Of a DNA stretch of 64,000 nucleotides, positions 11,101-22,248 are shown in pieces. A program made the translations under genes and the position numbers. Under the pieces are notes generated by a model that saw only the letters and a program-made list of their open reading frames with translations, made no database searches and was not told the origin of the DNA. Within the stretch, counting starts at the first letter, position 1. Every line of letters begins with the position of its first letter. The DNA lies in assembly GCA_032719365.1 (NCBI GenBank), contig CM064867.1, positions 65,346,136-65,410,135 on the forward strand, written 5' to 3'. Source of the DNA: Prinsepia uniflora. Its lineage: Eukaryota > Streptophyta > Magnoliopsida > Rosales > Rosaceae.

Positions 11101-13148
11101 CCATCTGGGTACCAGGTAGGCCTTATTTTCAAACTCATCTATTTCCCATGTTGTATTATGCCACAAATATAAATGAGATATTAGAGCTTGATAATCCAAT
11201 AGAAAACATTATTTTCTTTGTCCCTTGTTTTCTTTAGATCCACAATCTGCTATACACTTTTTTAGTATTGAATTTACATCCTCTTTTCCACTTTGGTGTA
11301 GAAACTTGTTGCAGGATGAAGGTGGACACTTGAAGATTGGCGAGTATTGGGTTCAAATGTTGTATGAACAAATTAACCCAGATCAAAATGGTTGTGCAAA
11401 ATATCAAATTTCTGTTGTGACTTTGTCTTCGAAAGGGATATTTGCTGAACGTCACATGATCTCTTATACCAATTTCAATTTGATAACTCATAAGAAAATT
11501 TAAGTAAGATGTCACCTTAACTTTCCAAAATTCATGAATTGTCACCTGATTCTAAGGCCGTCAATTTTTTCCATCCAAAACGTCGCATCTGAGTTGCACA
11601 TTATTCATTTGAAGGGTATTTTGTACTTTTTGACTCTTCTATTTTGTTGTCAAAAGTTCAAATTACCCTTAAATGGATGGATTATTTAACATCGTTAGGT
11701 TCGGGTGACAATTCATGAATGTTGGAAAATTAAGGTATGACATTTCTCTTAAATTTTTTTATGAGGTGACAAATTGAAACTAGTGTAAGAGTTTAGGTTA
11801 CATTTCACCAAATTTCCTTTTTAAAAAGTGTTATTGTGTTTCTTATCACTTTCAAATGCAGGGAAAAGAAGTGGTAAGCCCCATGTTACTAATCTAATAG
11901 AGGGAATCAATAAAGATATTCGTACATTCGGATTCATCTTTTATCAGGTAAAAAATTCCGTCATTTCTGGATTTATCTATTTTACCTAAAAGGTATAAAT
12001 TTTTTTATATGGTTAACTTCATGCCATCCAAAAAAATGCATACCTCAGTATTTAAGTTGAACCGGTCAAAATCATTGTTCAAAGAAAAGGTCTAGGCAGC
12101 CACCAAGGTGCTAGGTGCTCGTGCACTATTCTGATTAAGGCCAAAATGGAAGTGGTAATCGGTTGATGATTAGGCAGCCCTAGGCAGTGCTAGGACTAGG
12201 CGGGTTTTGAATTTGCTTTTTGTTTTTGAAGGTAAGATAGCATGGTTTTAACGTTTACATATGAGAATCCAGTCCCTAATTGCAATCTAAAATCGAAATT
12301 GTGAATGGTGATTGATTAAAAGATGAATCAGTTGATAAATTGGTAATTTTTTGTATCATACATGTTCTAACTTCGAATTCAAGGCTATTAAATAAATCAT
12401 ATCATTTGGTTGTGTTCATTATCTTTTAATTTTTCATTAAAAAATAAAGGCTTAGGCACTAGGCCCCTACACACCTCCCCACCCACCCGCCTAACGTTCT
12501 TTCGAACATTGGTCAAAATAGAGAAAACCAAGTTAACCTGGTATAATTCCCAATGTGACTCCTTGAATATTTAAGAAATAGAAAAATTCAAGATATGGTT
12601 TGTAGGTATGAAACCCTATACTATAAGTAGCAGAGAAAATTGCTTGTAATTTTGTGATAATATTGTGTTTTACTTTCTAGTACGTTAACACTGATGTTGA
12701 AAATTTTCTCAAAGCAATGCTTCCATAATTTAAGTTCGATTGTAACCATCTGTAGATGCTTGAAGGAAGGCACTTCATGAACAACGGGAACTCCGAGCCC
12801 ACACATCTGGAATCTCATAATTTTAAGACAAAATTCCACCTAAGTCGATGTTCAAATAGAATTAACCAGTAAGCGTCGATCGATTCCATCTTAGTTCGTT
12901 TTCTTAAATTATAATCTGGAGTCCAAATGTTGTTTGTAAATTTCAAGAATGTAGATTGCTTCAATTTCAAATGTGTTGATTCATCTTTTAGCATCTAATT
13001 ATTGGTAGGTTTGATTTTGTTTTGCAGATTAATAGAAAATTGTACAGGTAATAATAATTCCCAAATGCCCACATTTGCAAATGTGATAGCAGTTCTAGAG
13101 GAGGAATCTTCGTCTTTAGGGAGACCCGTATGCCCAGTTATTTGTTGA
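8114..13148 (+). CDS. Ankyrin-repeat, integrin-linked-kinase-like (pseudo)kinase, 11 exons
   Basis: Inferred exons: 8114-8376, 8980-9072, 9385-9471, 9786-9851 (possibly 9876), 10005-10124, 10286-10365, 11053-11115, 11302-11390, 11862-11947, 12756-12868, 13028-13148 (stop TGA). All introns are GT/AG, and phases agree from exon 5 to the end. The product is about 390 residues. Ankyrin repeats come first (NRTALHLAASEGHTPIVELL, then PLTDARLYGH). A kinase-like domain follows: glycine loop GSFGES, VVK lysine, RELRHPNILQFLG, ITEYLPKGNLEDIL. The catalytic HRD is HNH (PIVHNHL) and DFG is replaced by GEY, so phosphotransfer is doubtful. The tail ends GRPVCPVIC. Plant ILK-like proteins act as scaffolds or signalling kinases at membranes. 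Oddities: a 1-base frame loss in exon 1 (8349-8353) and irregular frame at the exon 4/5 junction. Confidence 0.85.
8419..8554. mobile_element. Small inverted-repeat MITE in intron 1
   Basis: Begins with repeated GGATTGGATTGGATAAG and ends with inverted TTATCTAATCCAATCCAAT, giving a hairpin of about 135 bp. It shares words (AAGTTTTCTTCTA, CTACTCCCTC) with the element in intron 6. Confidence 0.55.
9579..9630 (+). repeat. Long poly-G run in intron 3
   Basis: About 52 nucleotides that are all G except one T at 9602, followed by a G-rich tail to about 9665. It can form G-quadruplexes and is also a likely place for assembly error. Confidence 0.9.
10681..10949. mobile_element. MITE in intron 6
   Basis: Ends are inverted: TGGTAGGCAGGGTTGGATTG on the left against TTGGTAAGCGGGATTGGATT read inverted from the right. 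Internal words match the intron 1 MITE, so the two are the same family. Confidence 0.6.
11432..11820. mobile_element. MITE with about 130-bp inverted repeats in intron 8
   Basis: Left block AATTCATGAATTGTCACCTG (11529-11548) is mirrored by CGGGTGACAATTCATGAATG (11702-11721). The symmetry continues outward to GGGATATTTGCTGAA on the left and its inverted counterpart ending near 11820. I could not see a convincing TSD. Confidence 0.65.
12073..12511. mobile_element. hAT-type MITE in intron 9
   Basis: Short terminal inverted repeats CATTGTTCAAAG and, inverted from the right, CAATGTTCGAAAG. The 8-bp direct repeat GTCAAAAT flanks both sides (12065-12072 and 12512-12519), the hAT TSD length. Subterminal AGGCNNTAGG-type words occur at both ends. 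Confidence 0.7.
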
Positions 13149-14836
13149 GTGCATCTTACAATGTACATGGGCAAGAAATGCACCAAAACGGATGAATTTA
13201 TGGGCCAACAACTTAATTTCTTTGCTTTTTAAACTATGCATTATATATGGAGATCTTATGTTCGTCTATTTCCACGTGAATGATTGCCAACATAATTCAT
13301 ATTTATGATGAGTTTGATACTTAACTGTAGCCAAACGAACTATGTTGCGTGACTTTGTTATAGTTGTGTGGTGGGTTATGATTTTTGGTGCTTAATCTCT
13401 AATATTATGATTTTTTTTTTTTAATTTTTGAGTTAACTAATACTATGTAGTTAAGAAGGCAAGTTTGGTGTTATAAAGCTTCACCAAAAACATTTGGACA
13501 AATCTACCTTTTACAAATGAAACTTCAAAAAAAAAAAAACTTATTGAATAGGGATAAAAATATAAATAGATAAATTAAAAATCAATATAATTCCATCTTC
13601 ATTTTGTTTTATTTTCTTAATTCATTTTTATCTAATTTTATTTTTTAAAACCTTATAATTGGCATATTTTGTAGCTTAGCCGAAAGTTCTTTTGACTCAG
13701 TATTAAAATTAGAATAAAGTATCATTGTCTAAAAATTAATAAAAACATGAAATATCCAATAAAATTCTCTCTTGGAAAGAAAAAAAGATGAAATAACAAG
13801 AACAAAGGAAATAAAAAGATTAAAAGATTTGCACTTGGTGGGAACGTGGGAATTATGAACGTGCAAGGATCTTTTCATGGTGCTAAGTGGCAAGAATTCA
13901 AAATGTATTGTTAGTATATTGTGGTTAAGGACAAAATGCACTCAGAATAATGATTAGATTCACCCTTCATGGGTCGGAACACTTCATAACGGTTATCAAA
14001 CAAATTTTATCCTTATATTGTCAAAGAAACATAGAAGTTGTTGAAGGGAGGGACAGAACCAACAACTCCAGAGTCTCTCGGGGGATGAGACAACTCCTAA
14101 GACCTGTGAGCAAGGTAGTCAGATCTCCTCCCACGGCGGTGGTGTATGGCTTGGACAAGCAAGTCTTCGAGTCCTTCTTCTTGAGTGGGCCTTTCTGCAC
14201 CCCATAGTGAAGTATCTAAAAGAAAATAAGACAAATACGAGGAAAATGAAAAGGAATATAAAGCTTGGGAGGTTGGTGTCACCCCAGTCACTTGGTCTTT
14301 GATGCCTAAATAAGTAAGTGTTCAGAAAAAAAAAAAAAAAAAAGGCAAAGAATATGTATTTCTAATGAGGGAAAGTGTTTTGACATAGTTTGTTTGCCTA
14401 CTTGAATTTAGGAAAATAATTTGGAAGTATGGGGAGTATTTATAAAGAAGGAAAATGAATGATACCTTCTCTGCCCGAGCAGTCAGCCACAGGACAGTGG
14501 TACTAGTCACAGGGCAGCGTGGTACCAGCCGCGGGGCAATGATACCACGTATATAGGATTTTGTGTTGTGGAGGAAAATTAGCTAATGATTGACGATTGT
14601 CCCTAGCTTGACGCCTAAGGTCTTGGAAATTGGAGTCTCTCCGCCCTAAGTCTACTCGGATAATGTGAAGGGAGCTTTTGAGGCAAGACTTTCTCCATCA
14701 TGAAATGTGTGACAAGTGTTCTTTTTTACAGCTAGGTTGAAAGTGATGTGAGGAGTTGTTTGTGGTGATGTGATACCACTAGAAAAGCGCTACCCTTGTT
14801 GGTGGCGGGCGCTACCCTGACTACATGATAACGCTA
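13149..14836. other. Spacer 3' of the kinase gene
   Basis: AT-rich to about 13940, with A/T runs. GC rises at 14030-14220 and 14460-14560. A degenerate tandem of about 22 bp, three copies around CACAGGRCAGYGTGGTACC, lies at 14478-14552. No gene recognised. GCGCTACC-type words near 14790-14835 recur at 34350-34460, on the far side of the inserted nest. Confidence 0.45.
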
Positions 14837-16436
14837 TGTCACGACCCTACTCATCTAGCACAATATTGTCCGTTTTTGGTCCAGCTCTTACGGTTTTGTT
14901 TTTGGGAGCTCACGTGCAACTTCCCAGTAAGTCACCCATTCTGGGATTGCACCAGCCTCAACTGACAGGACCCATCCCAATCCCCCCGGGATTACCGTGG
15001 AATGTGCCCTGCTCCCGTCCAACAAGGGGTGTCGGACAAGGGATAACCAAGAGCCACTGCCCAAACGGGGCATCCAGAGTGCGCAAGGATCGATGGAGGA
15101 GGTGTGCAATGTCCCAGTCTCTGCTGCAATCGCATCCGTGATCAACCTGAAGGGCATTAAAACCAAAAGCTGTGAGTGGACAAAAACCAGTAAGTTCATC
15201 AAATACATTTATAAGACATTTATGCCCTCCAATAAAAACGTATGCATGCCACGAAAACCAGTAACCAAAACGTTTGCTCAACCGAGCCATTAGGGCCTTA
15301 ACCCAAAAACCGTTAACCAAAAACCAAGTGTGGGAACTCAGCCCAAAACTGTGAAATACCATAACTATACATAAACAACCATGTGGGTCACCACCCACGA
15401 CCATAAATGAACATCAATTCATTAAAATCACACAATCATAAATCCACCCGGAAAGCCATTTCATTAATTCGTATTTTACCATTACCATCACCAGCATCCC
15501 TGATGCTAGACGTCCTTGACGTCATATCTCACGGTTTCATAAGCTACGCGTGCTGCCCGGGGTCTCTCCGAGTCCATATTTCTGACATCCTTGATGTCTA
15601 ACGTCCCAGACGTCAATCATAGCAATCCTGCTCCTGAGTCATCATACGGTCCGGCTGCTCCGTATGGTGACCCTTCACAGGCAATGCACCGTGACTTCCC
15701 TAGTGTCCCAGACATCTGGAGGAGACCATCATATATCCTTCTATCAAGATGGTATATGGAAAACAGTTTTTTTTTTTTTATTAATTCATTTCACAACATC
15801 ACAATGGGCCCTGCCCGAATTTTCCATAAAACAACACATTTCCATTTAGGGTCCCTGACCCGAAATCACATTTATTAAATATAGGGTCCCTGACCCGAAA
15901 TCACAATTTTAATCCAACTGGGCCTCATGTAACGACCCGTCCCGAATTCCGGGATTAGTTTAGTGACTAATCTTGATTAGCGAGGTTGAACGGTGGTTAG
16001 TAGGGCGGAATCGGACAAAATGTGCAAAATTACCGTTTTGCCCCTGGTCGTGGGCAAAATGTTGACTTTTTGTTCGGGCGGTCAAATGGGACTTTGACCG
16101 ATGACCGTGACGTAATTCGGGACGTCACGAGTTCATAGACAGGTGGCACGTTCGATTCCGACATTCGTAGAGAAAGTTATGGTGTTCAGAAATTGAGGGG
16201 TATTTTGGTAATTTGGCTTGTTAGGGGCCAAATGTTGACTTTTTGATCGGGAGGTCCGATGGGCGAGGGCCAAGGACCGTTACGTAGGTATCGTCGATAC
16301 GAATCCAACGACAGGCGGCATGCCGAAATCGGAGATTCGACGACAACGTTATGGTCAAGGAAACGAACTAACGAACCGAGGCTCGGATTAAAATAATAAT
16401 ATAATAATGAATAGTGACCGTTGACCCTACACACCT

Positions 16437-16462
16437 GGATGAGTGACAAGTGTCACTCATCC
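16437..16462 (+). promoter_or_regulatory. Conserved LTR palindrome
   Basis: Two perfect 12-base arms, GGATGAGTGACA and TGTCACTCATCC, separated by AG. The same element is at 22824-22849, 27099-27124 and 33273-33298, with degenerate versions at 40172-40197 and 56063-56088. Conservation across LTR families suggests a protein-binding or RNA-structure role. Confidence 0.75.
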
Positions 16463-18423
16463 CTTGAAACCAGAATCCATGTTTTGGGGGAGACCTAATT
16501 ATGATGTTTTAATATTAATTAATTAATTAATTAATCATTTTAATTTCCATTAATCCCATTTATGTTTTCTTAACCGTGTACAACCAACCCAGCTTCTACC
16601 CAACCTAAATTCCTCTGCCATTGCTGAGCTCGTGAGTGAGAAACTGAGGGATTTGTGAGGTTGAACTGAGTTGGGTAAACACGAGAGATCGACAGAGAAG
16701 GGAGACTCAAATTTCGGATTTTTGAGTTTAGGAGGGAAATTCGAATACTGAGTGTTAGGCCGTGAGGATCGAAATTGAGCTCACATTCAGCTTTCTGGGA
16801 TCAACACGAATCGATCTGCAACAAGAACGAAGGTAATTGGGGTCGAATTGAGGAAGAACAGAAGGATGGAGGTCTCTGAAATTTCGAAGCTGAGTCGTGG
16901 AATTGGAGGCTTCGTTGGATGCAATTGAGGTGGGGAAACTACTTCTCATGATCCCACGATGCTTCTGGGTTCATCAATTGAAGGAAAACGGGTGTGATCG
17001 ACAGACTTCCATGGTTGCACAGTGACGGCCATCGAGCTTGAGTCGTGACGATTGAACACTGGATTGAAGCAATTGGGTTGGGGGAAATGATTTACGGAGT
17101 CCATGGAAGCTTCTGGTTGAATCAATTTCAGGATATCGATCAAAATGGATGGGGTTCGAAGGATGAACAATGGACGGGTGTTCTTGGTGTTCATCATCGA
17201 ATCGTGGAATTGTAGGTAATGTTTTGTGTAATCAACGTTACAGAACCTTAATTTAACTTAAAACTAAACTAATGGAATGATCAATTGAAGGAATTAGGAT
17301 CGAATTGACAGGATTGGAACCGGGTTGTGTCGCGGGTGAATTGGACCCGTTTACCAGACAAACGGGTTGGGCTGGTGACACTGTAGCAGGCGCGTGGGTT
17401 TCACGCGCAGCCACTCACGGCGGCGCGTGGCGGCGCGTGGGGCACGAATCTCGAGGTGAGGTCAACATGACTTCTGTCCTATTTAATGTAACGGACATTT
17501 TGGAATTGGTTTCGTGTCGATCGGACACCGTCTCGATATTGTTCGGGATGTCCGAAGGTTTTAAATTAAGTTTAAAAATAAGTAAAAATTCGGGAAAATT
17601 ATGGGACTTTGATAGGAAGTTAATAATGAGGTTAGTAACCCTCCAATGTGATTTGGACAGGATTGGGAGTCCCGGTGATAGTGGTGTGGCCCGGGAGGGC
17701 CGGTGGCACGCGTATCGAGGCACACGGTTAAAACGGTCTGTGAGTGGACTTTGGTTTTATAAATCCTATGCATGCTTAAATGTGTTATATGGTTTATATA
17801 CATGATTTCTATGAAGGTATTTGTGAGTATTGATTTTGGGTATGTTGCACGTATTTCGAGGTGTTTTCCGTATTTCACGTGTATCGGGATTAACGGTTTA
17901 TTTGTGGTTTTGCATGCTTGTGGTTAAATAAATATTATGATAAAATGGTTTTTATATTGGAAAGATGAACTCGGGCTTGAGGCCCACTTGTTTTGGAAAT
18001 TTCGGACTTGGAGTCCATTTGAGAATCGGGCCGGGGGCCCAGTTGGTTAATGAAATCGGGTCAGGGGCCCAGTTGGTATAAAATCGGGCTGAGACCCATT
18101 TGAGTTATGTTATCGAGCATGGGGCCCAGTTGGATTAAAATGATGATTTCGGGTCAGGGGCCCTATATTTAATAAATGTGGTTTCAGGTCAGGGACCCTA
18201 AATGGAAATGTGTTGTTTTATGGAAAATTCGGGCAGGGCCCATTGTGATGTTGTGAAATGAGTTAATAAAACTATTTTTCCATATACCATCTGTACACAT
18301 GGATATATGATGGTCTCCTCCAGATGTCTGGGACACTGGGGAAGTCACGGTGCATTGCCTGTGAAGGGTCACCATACGGAGCAGCCGGACCGTATGATGA
18401 CTCAGGAGCAGGATTGCTATGAT

Positions 18424-18530
18424 TGACGTCAGGGACGTCAGACATCAGGGATGTCAGATATATGGACCCGGAGAGACCCCGGGCAGCACGCGTAGCTTGT
18501 GAAACCGTGAGATATGACGTCAGGGACGTC
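18424..18530 (+). promoter_or_regulatory. Cluster of TGACGTCA-type bZIP sites in LTR A
   Basis: Two full TGACGTCA palindromes (18424-18431, 18515-18522) each followed by GGGACGTC, with related hairpins GACATC-AGG-GATGTC and AGCATC-AGG-GATGCT. TGACGTCA is the recognition core of TGA/CRE-type plant bZIP factors. The same cluster recurs in the other three LTR copies (for example 15508-15620 and 31218-31326, inverted). Confidence 0.5.
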
Positions 18531-19078
18531 TAGCATCAGGGATGCTGGTGATGGTAATGGTAAAATACGAATTAATGAAATGGCTTTCCGGGTGGATTTA
18601 TGATTGTGTGATTTTAATGAATTAATGTTCATTTATGGTCGTGGGTGGTGACCCACATGGTCGTATATGTATGGTGGTGGTATTCCACGGTTTTGGGCTG
18701 AGTTCCCACACTTGGTTTTTGGTTAACGGTTTTTGGGCTAAGGCCCTAAGGGCTCGGTTGAGCAAACGTTTTGGTTACTGGTTTTTGTGGCATGCATACG
18801 TTTTTATTGGAGGGCATAAATGTCTTATAAATGTATTTGGTAAACTTATTGGTTTTTGTCCACTCACAGCTTTTGGTTTTAATGCCCTTCAGGTTGATTA
18901 CGGATGCGATTGCAGCAGAGACTGGGACATTGCACACCTCCTCCATCGATCCTTGCGCACTCTGGATGCCCTGTTTGGGCAGTGGCTCTTGGTCATCCTT
19001 TGTCTGACACCCCTTGTTGGACGGGAGCAGGGCACATTCCATGGTAATCCCGGGGGGATTGGGATGGGTCCTGTCAAC

Positions 19079-19092
19079 TTGGTATCAGAGCA
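19079..19092 (+). other. Primer-binding site of element A
   Basis: TTGGTATCAGAGCA begins two bases after the LTR end. TGGTATCAGAGC is complementary to the 3' end of plant initiator-Met tRNA, the usual primer of Ty3/gypsy and many copia elements. Confidence 0.9.
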
Positions 19093-22000
19093 CGGTTGCT
19101 CTATTTGTGCGCGTAGGTCGAGGGTGTGATGTCTCATGTGGTTGCAATTCGTTATCAACCTGATAGATAGTGTTTGGGTTTGGATAGTGGATGGAGTGGG
19201 ATTGGCCCGATACGCCGTGCGTTAATGTGATTCGACCCAAGTGGGGTTGATTGTGGTGAACTGGTATAGTGGGACCGTCGGTTCGGTCATGTGATATTGG
19301 ATTGTTGTGCTGCTAGGTGCAGCCAGGTTCGGGGAACCTCATGTGAGTAATGGTCTAAAATGTGAACCCTTGTGGTGGTTTCTAGTGTGAGGGATGTTGG
19401 TTCATCGGAGTTGGCCGATGACCTAGTGGTGGAACCCACGTTGATGGGATGGTAGGATTGGATTTGATGTCTATTCGATTTCTAGACCGCGGGGTCGGTC
19501 AGGTTGTGAGTTTTATATTACGGAGAGCGGTTGGGTTCGGTGGAACCATAGGATATAATTGTGTAACCCTAGTGTATGATGGATTAAAAAGATAAACCTT
19601 AATAATGATTAGTGGATGAGAACTTGTGCTGCGACGAGCGGTTGAGGTCATGGATGACCATGTGGATAACTCTAGTGAGTCTTGTCAGAATTATGAGATT
19701 CGATCTACGGATACGGTTCTGAGATAAATTATGGAATCCCGTGTTGGATCGGGTATTGGTGTGATGTGTGAATGCGGATCTCGATAGTAATGACAGTTGG
19801 TCGGTAGTCATATGGAGATGACTGGCTATCGAGGGTAATTAGTTTGGTTCTGATACTTGGGGATCAGGGGACGTTCAGGGAACGTTCATTTTCCTGATGT
19901 GGATTGTCAGTGGTGGTACCCATAGTCGTGAGGTACGGGATCGTCGTTCGGTATGAACGGAGATCCAGGATTGTTGTATTTGCACACGGTGTGCAAGTAT
20001 GGATGTTTGCGGGTTGGTACTTTTGTGCTGATGCTAGTATGAATGCATGTGTGCTGATACTAGTGTTGTTGATAGTGTGTTGGTGCTGGTACTAGCGCTG
20101 GTGCTAGTGTCGGTAATGGTGTTGACGATGAGCCACAAATTGGGGTGTGACTCCGTCATGATGAACATATGTTCGGTCTTTGAGATTCGGTAGTGGTTGA
20201 GTGATGGACTGGATGGGATCCAGTTAAGATTGTGATGTGTTGGGATAAGTCCCAATAGTGGTGAGATAACCAGTGATGAGTGGATTAAAAGGGTATAATT
20301 GAGACTTGAGTAATCTTGGGATGGCGTCCCCTACGTCATGATAATTGGTGGATTTGGGGGAGTTGTTGGCAACTCCAAAATTTGTGTGATTTTATGTTTT
20401 TAAATATCCCTAAAATGTACATGGAAATGATTAAAACTGGAAAAGACGAGGAAAAACCATTAGTGGTATAAAGGTAGGAATTTGTAATTGAGAACTTGGA
20501 AAACCGAGTGTTGAACCTGTAAAGGTCGGGATGTGCGAACGGAACAATAACGGATTGATTGTGGACACGGGGTTGTCCAAGTGAATTGAGGAGGTAGGAA
20601 GTCTAGTGGTTAGACTTGACGTCTTGTTGGGAGCATATCTGTTTCCAACATGGTTGGAACCTTAGTGTCGAAGAGAGTTGTGATTGGGGAACGAGTGTGG
20701 TGCTCGTTTTTGGTGATTGGTATTCCGAAGTCATTGGGGTTGACTTCTTGCTTTCTGCCCTGGCAGACATTGACTGTAGTTACCAGTACGTTGAGCGTGT
20801 ATTGGTTGGTGGGCCCATGTGTGTTGTGAGGTCATTAGGAGGAGCTACGTGTTCGAAATTAGGTAAACAAGATTTCTCATTTTCTGCTTGGTGGCAGACG
20901 ATGTTGGGGTACATGGCGTGGTGAGTGCAGTGAGTTTTGTTGCATCCACGTAGGATGAGTTTTGGTGTCATCATTTTGGATCATCCTTGGTTTTTCCTAG
21001 GTGGAATGACAAGGATCGATACGAACTTGGGTATGTGAGTCGTAATGACGGGATTGAACTTCTTTTCGAAGTGGGGCCCGTATGGTATTCTACTCGGGTG
21101 AGTAGGTTTTCAAGGTAGTTGAATTTTGTCAACCTTAGACGTGTGGAGGTTGGATTGGCTTCCCTATGAAGTCAATCAAGTGTATTGAACAGGTGACCGA
21201 TAGGTTCGGTTTTTGGTGTGTCTTGGTAAATGTGAACGAGATTTCGGGATTTGGAATCGAATTTCTGGGTGACGATTCAGGATTCGATTTTGGAACTTGA
21301 AAGTATATTTCTGGGTTTGGGTACGGAATGATTATTCCAAATGCTAGCTTACGGAATAATGATTTCGGATTCGGATTCGGATAAGAATTAAAATTTGATG
21401 TCTGGGCTTGGATCTGGGATTTCTTACGAAATTGCGGATTCAGATTCGGAATTGAAACTAGATGTTGGGTGGAGTTTCGATTTGTCTCATGCTGGATTGG
21501 GCAAACGTACTCCATTATTGGAACGCGTTCGGCTATGACCTAGGTGGTTGTAGTCTGGTTATTAGGTAGATGTGTGTACTTCGTACTTGGTTCGAGGTAC
21601 AATACCTTGTAGACTTGTGAAGTCTAGTTACGGTATACGGGATATACCCGAGGTGTGTTGGTGAACGTGTTGGTAGTCGGATTGGTTCCGATACCTTGGG
21701 ATTGGTTGTGGACCGGACATTACTATGCAATGGGTCATGGTAATTCTGATGTGTTTAATTACACACAGGTCGTGTGAAATGTCGGTAAGGGTATTGGTGA
21801 GTCGAGTACGTTGGTGGCATGTGTAGCCACGAGTGAGTCTAGTGTCAGTTTTCGACTGACAACAACTGTGTGGTGACAGTTTGTCAGGATGTGTCAACAT
21901 AGATCGTTGAGTGGGGTCAGCTGATTCCTAGTGGGAGTGGGAAAGGAACCGTCGAGTTGTTGCGTCAACGAGAGGGTTGATTTGACAAGTGGTGTCAAAT

Positions 22001-22248
22001 TCGAAACAAGTAGTTTCAGTCATTCGACGGGGTCGAATGTAGTCGTTGCGTTTTGAGTACTAGTGGTACGTTTGGGCGTAGACAAGTTTTGTCTAAGTAG
22101 TTGGTGTACGGGTGTACACGTGTTGCGTGTTCGATTCCACTTTCCACGGGGTGTTTGTGGAATCAGGATAGTCGAGTTTCGAGAGCGAAACTTATTAAGG
22201 AGGGAAGTACGTTGAGATTAGAGCGGTTGGAATTTCGAGGACGAAATT

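Larger units (their letters stand above)
15928..19076 (+). repeat. 5' LTR of element A
   Basis: Runs from TGTAACGACCCGTCCCG to GGGATGGGTCCTGTCA. In order it contains the palindrome at 16437-16462, a TTAA microsatellite at 16515-16533, an imperfect duplication (16926-17060 against 17075-17200), the GTGAGTGGAC motif at 17740, the GGGC/GGCCC array at 17973-18240, the TGACGTCA cluster at 18424-18530, and GTCCACTCAC at 18858 followed by CCTTCAG/GTTGAT. Confidence 0.92.

Noticed and set aside
17305..17805. 166-codon open frame in the LTR of A
   Set aside because: Spans the proposed donor-like site in non-coding LTR sequence. The A right-LTR copy has an indel that breaks it, so there is no selection for the frame.
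19079..19092. tRNA-like sequence
   Set aside because: Only the 3'-end complement of initiator-Met tRNA is present, beside an LTR end. It is a primer-binding site, not a tRNA gene. I saw no tRNA or rRNA gene in the window.
18635..19129. 164-codon open frame in LTR A, with near copies at 25021-25482, 14958-15404 and 30866-31114
   Set aside because: It recurs only because the LTRs are copies of one another. It crosses the LTR end and primer-binding site, has no recognisable domain, and has a competing antisense frame of similar length.
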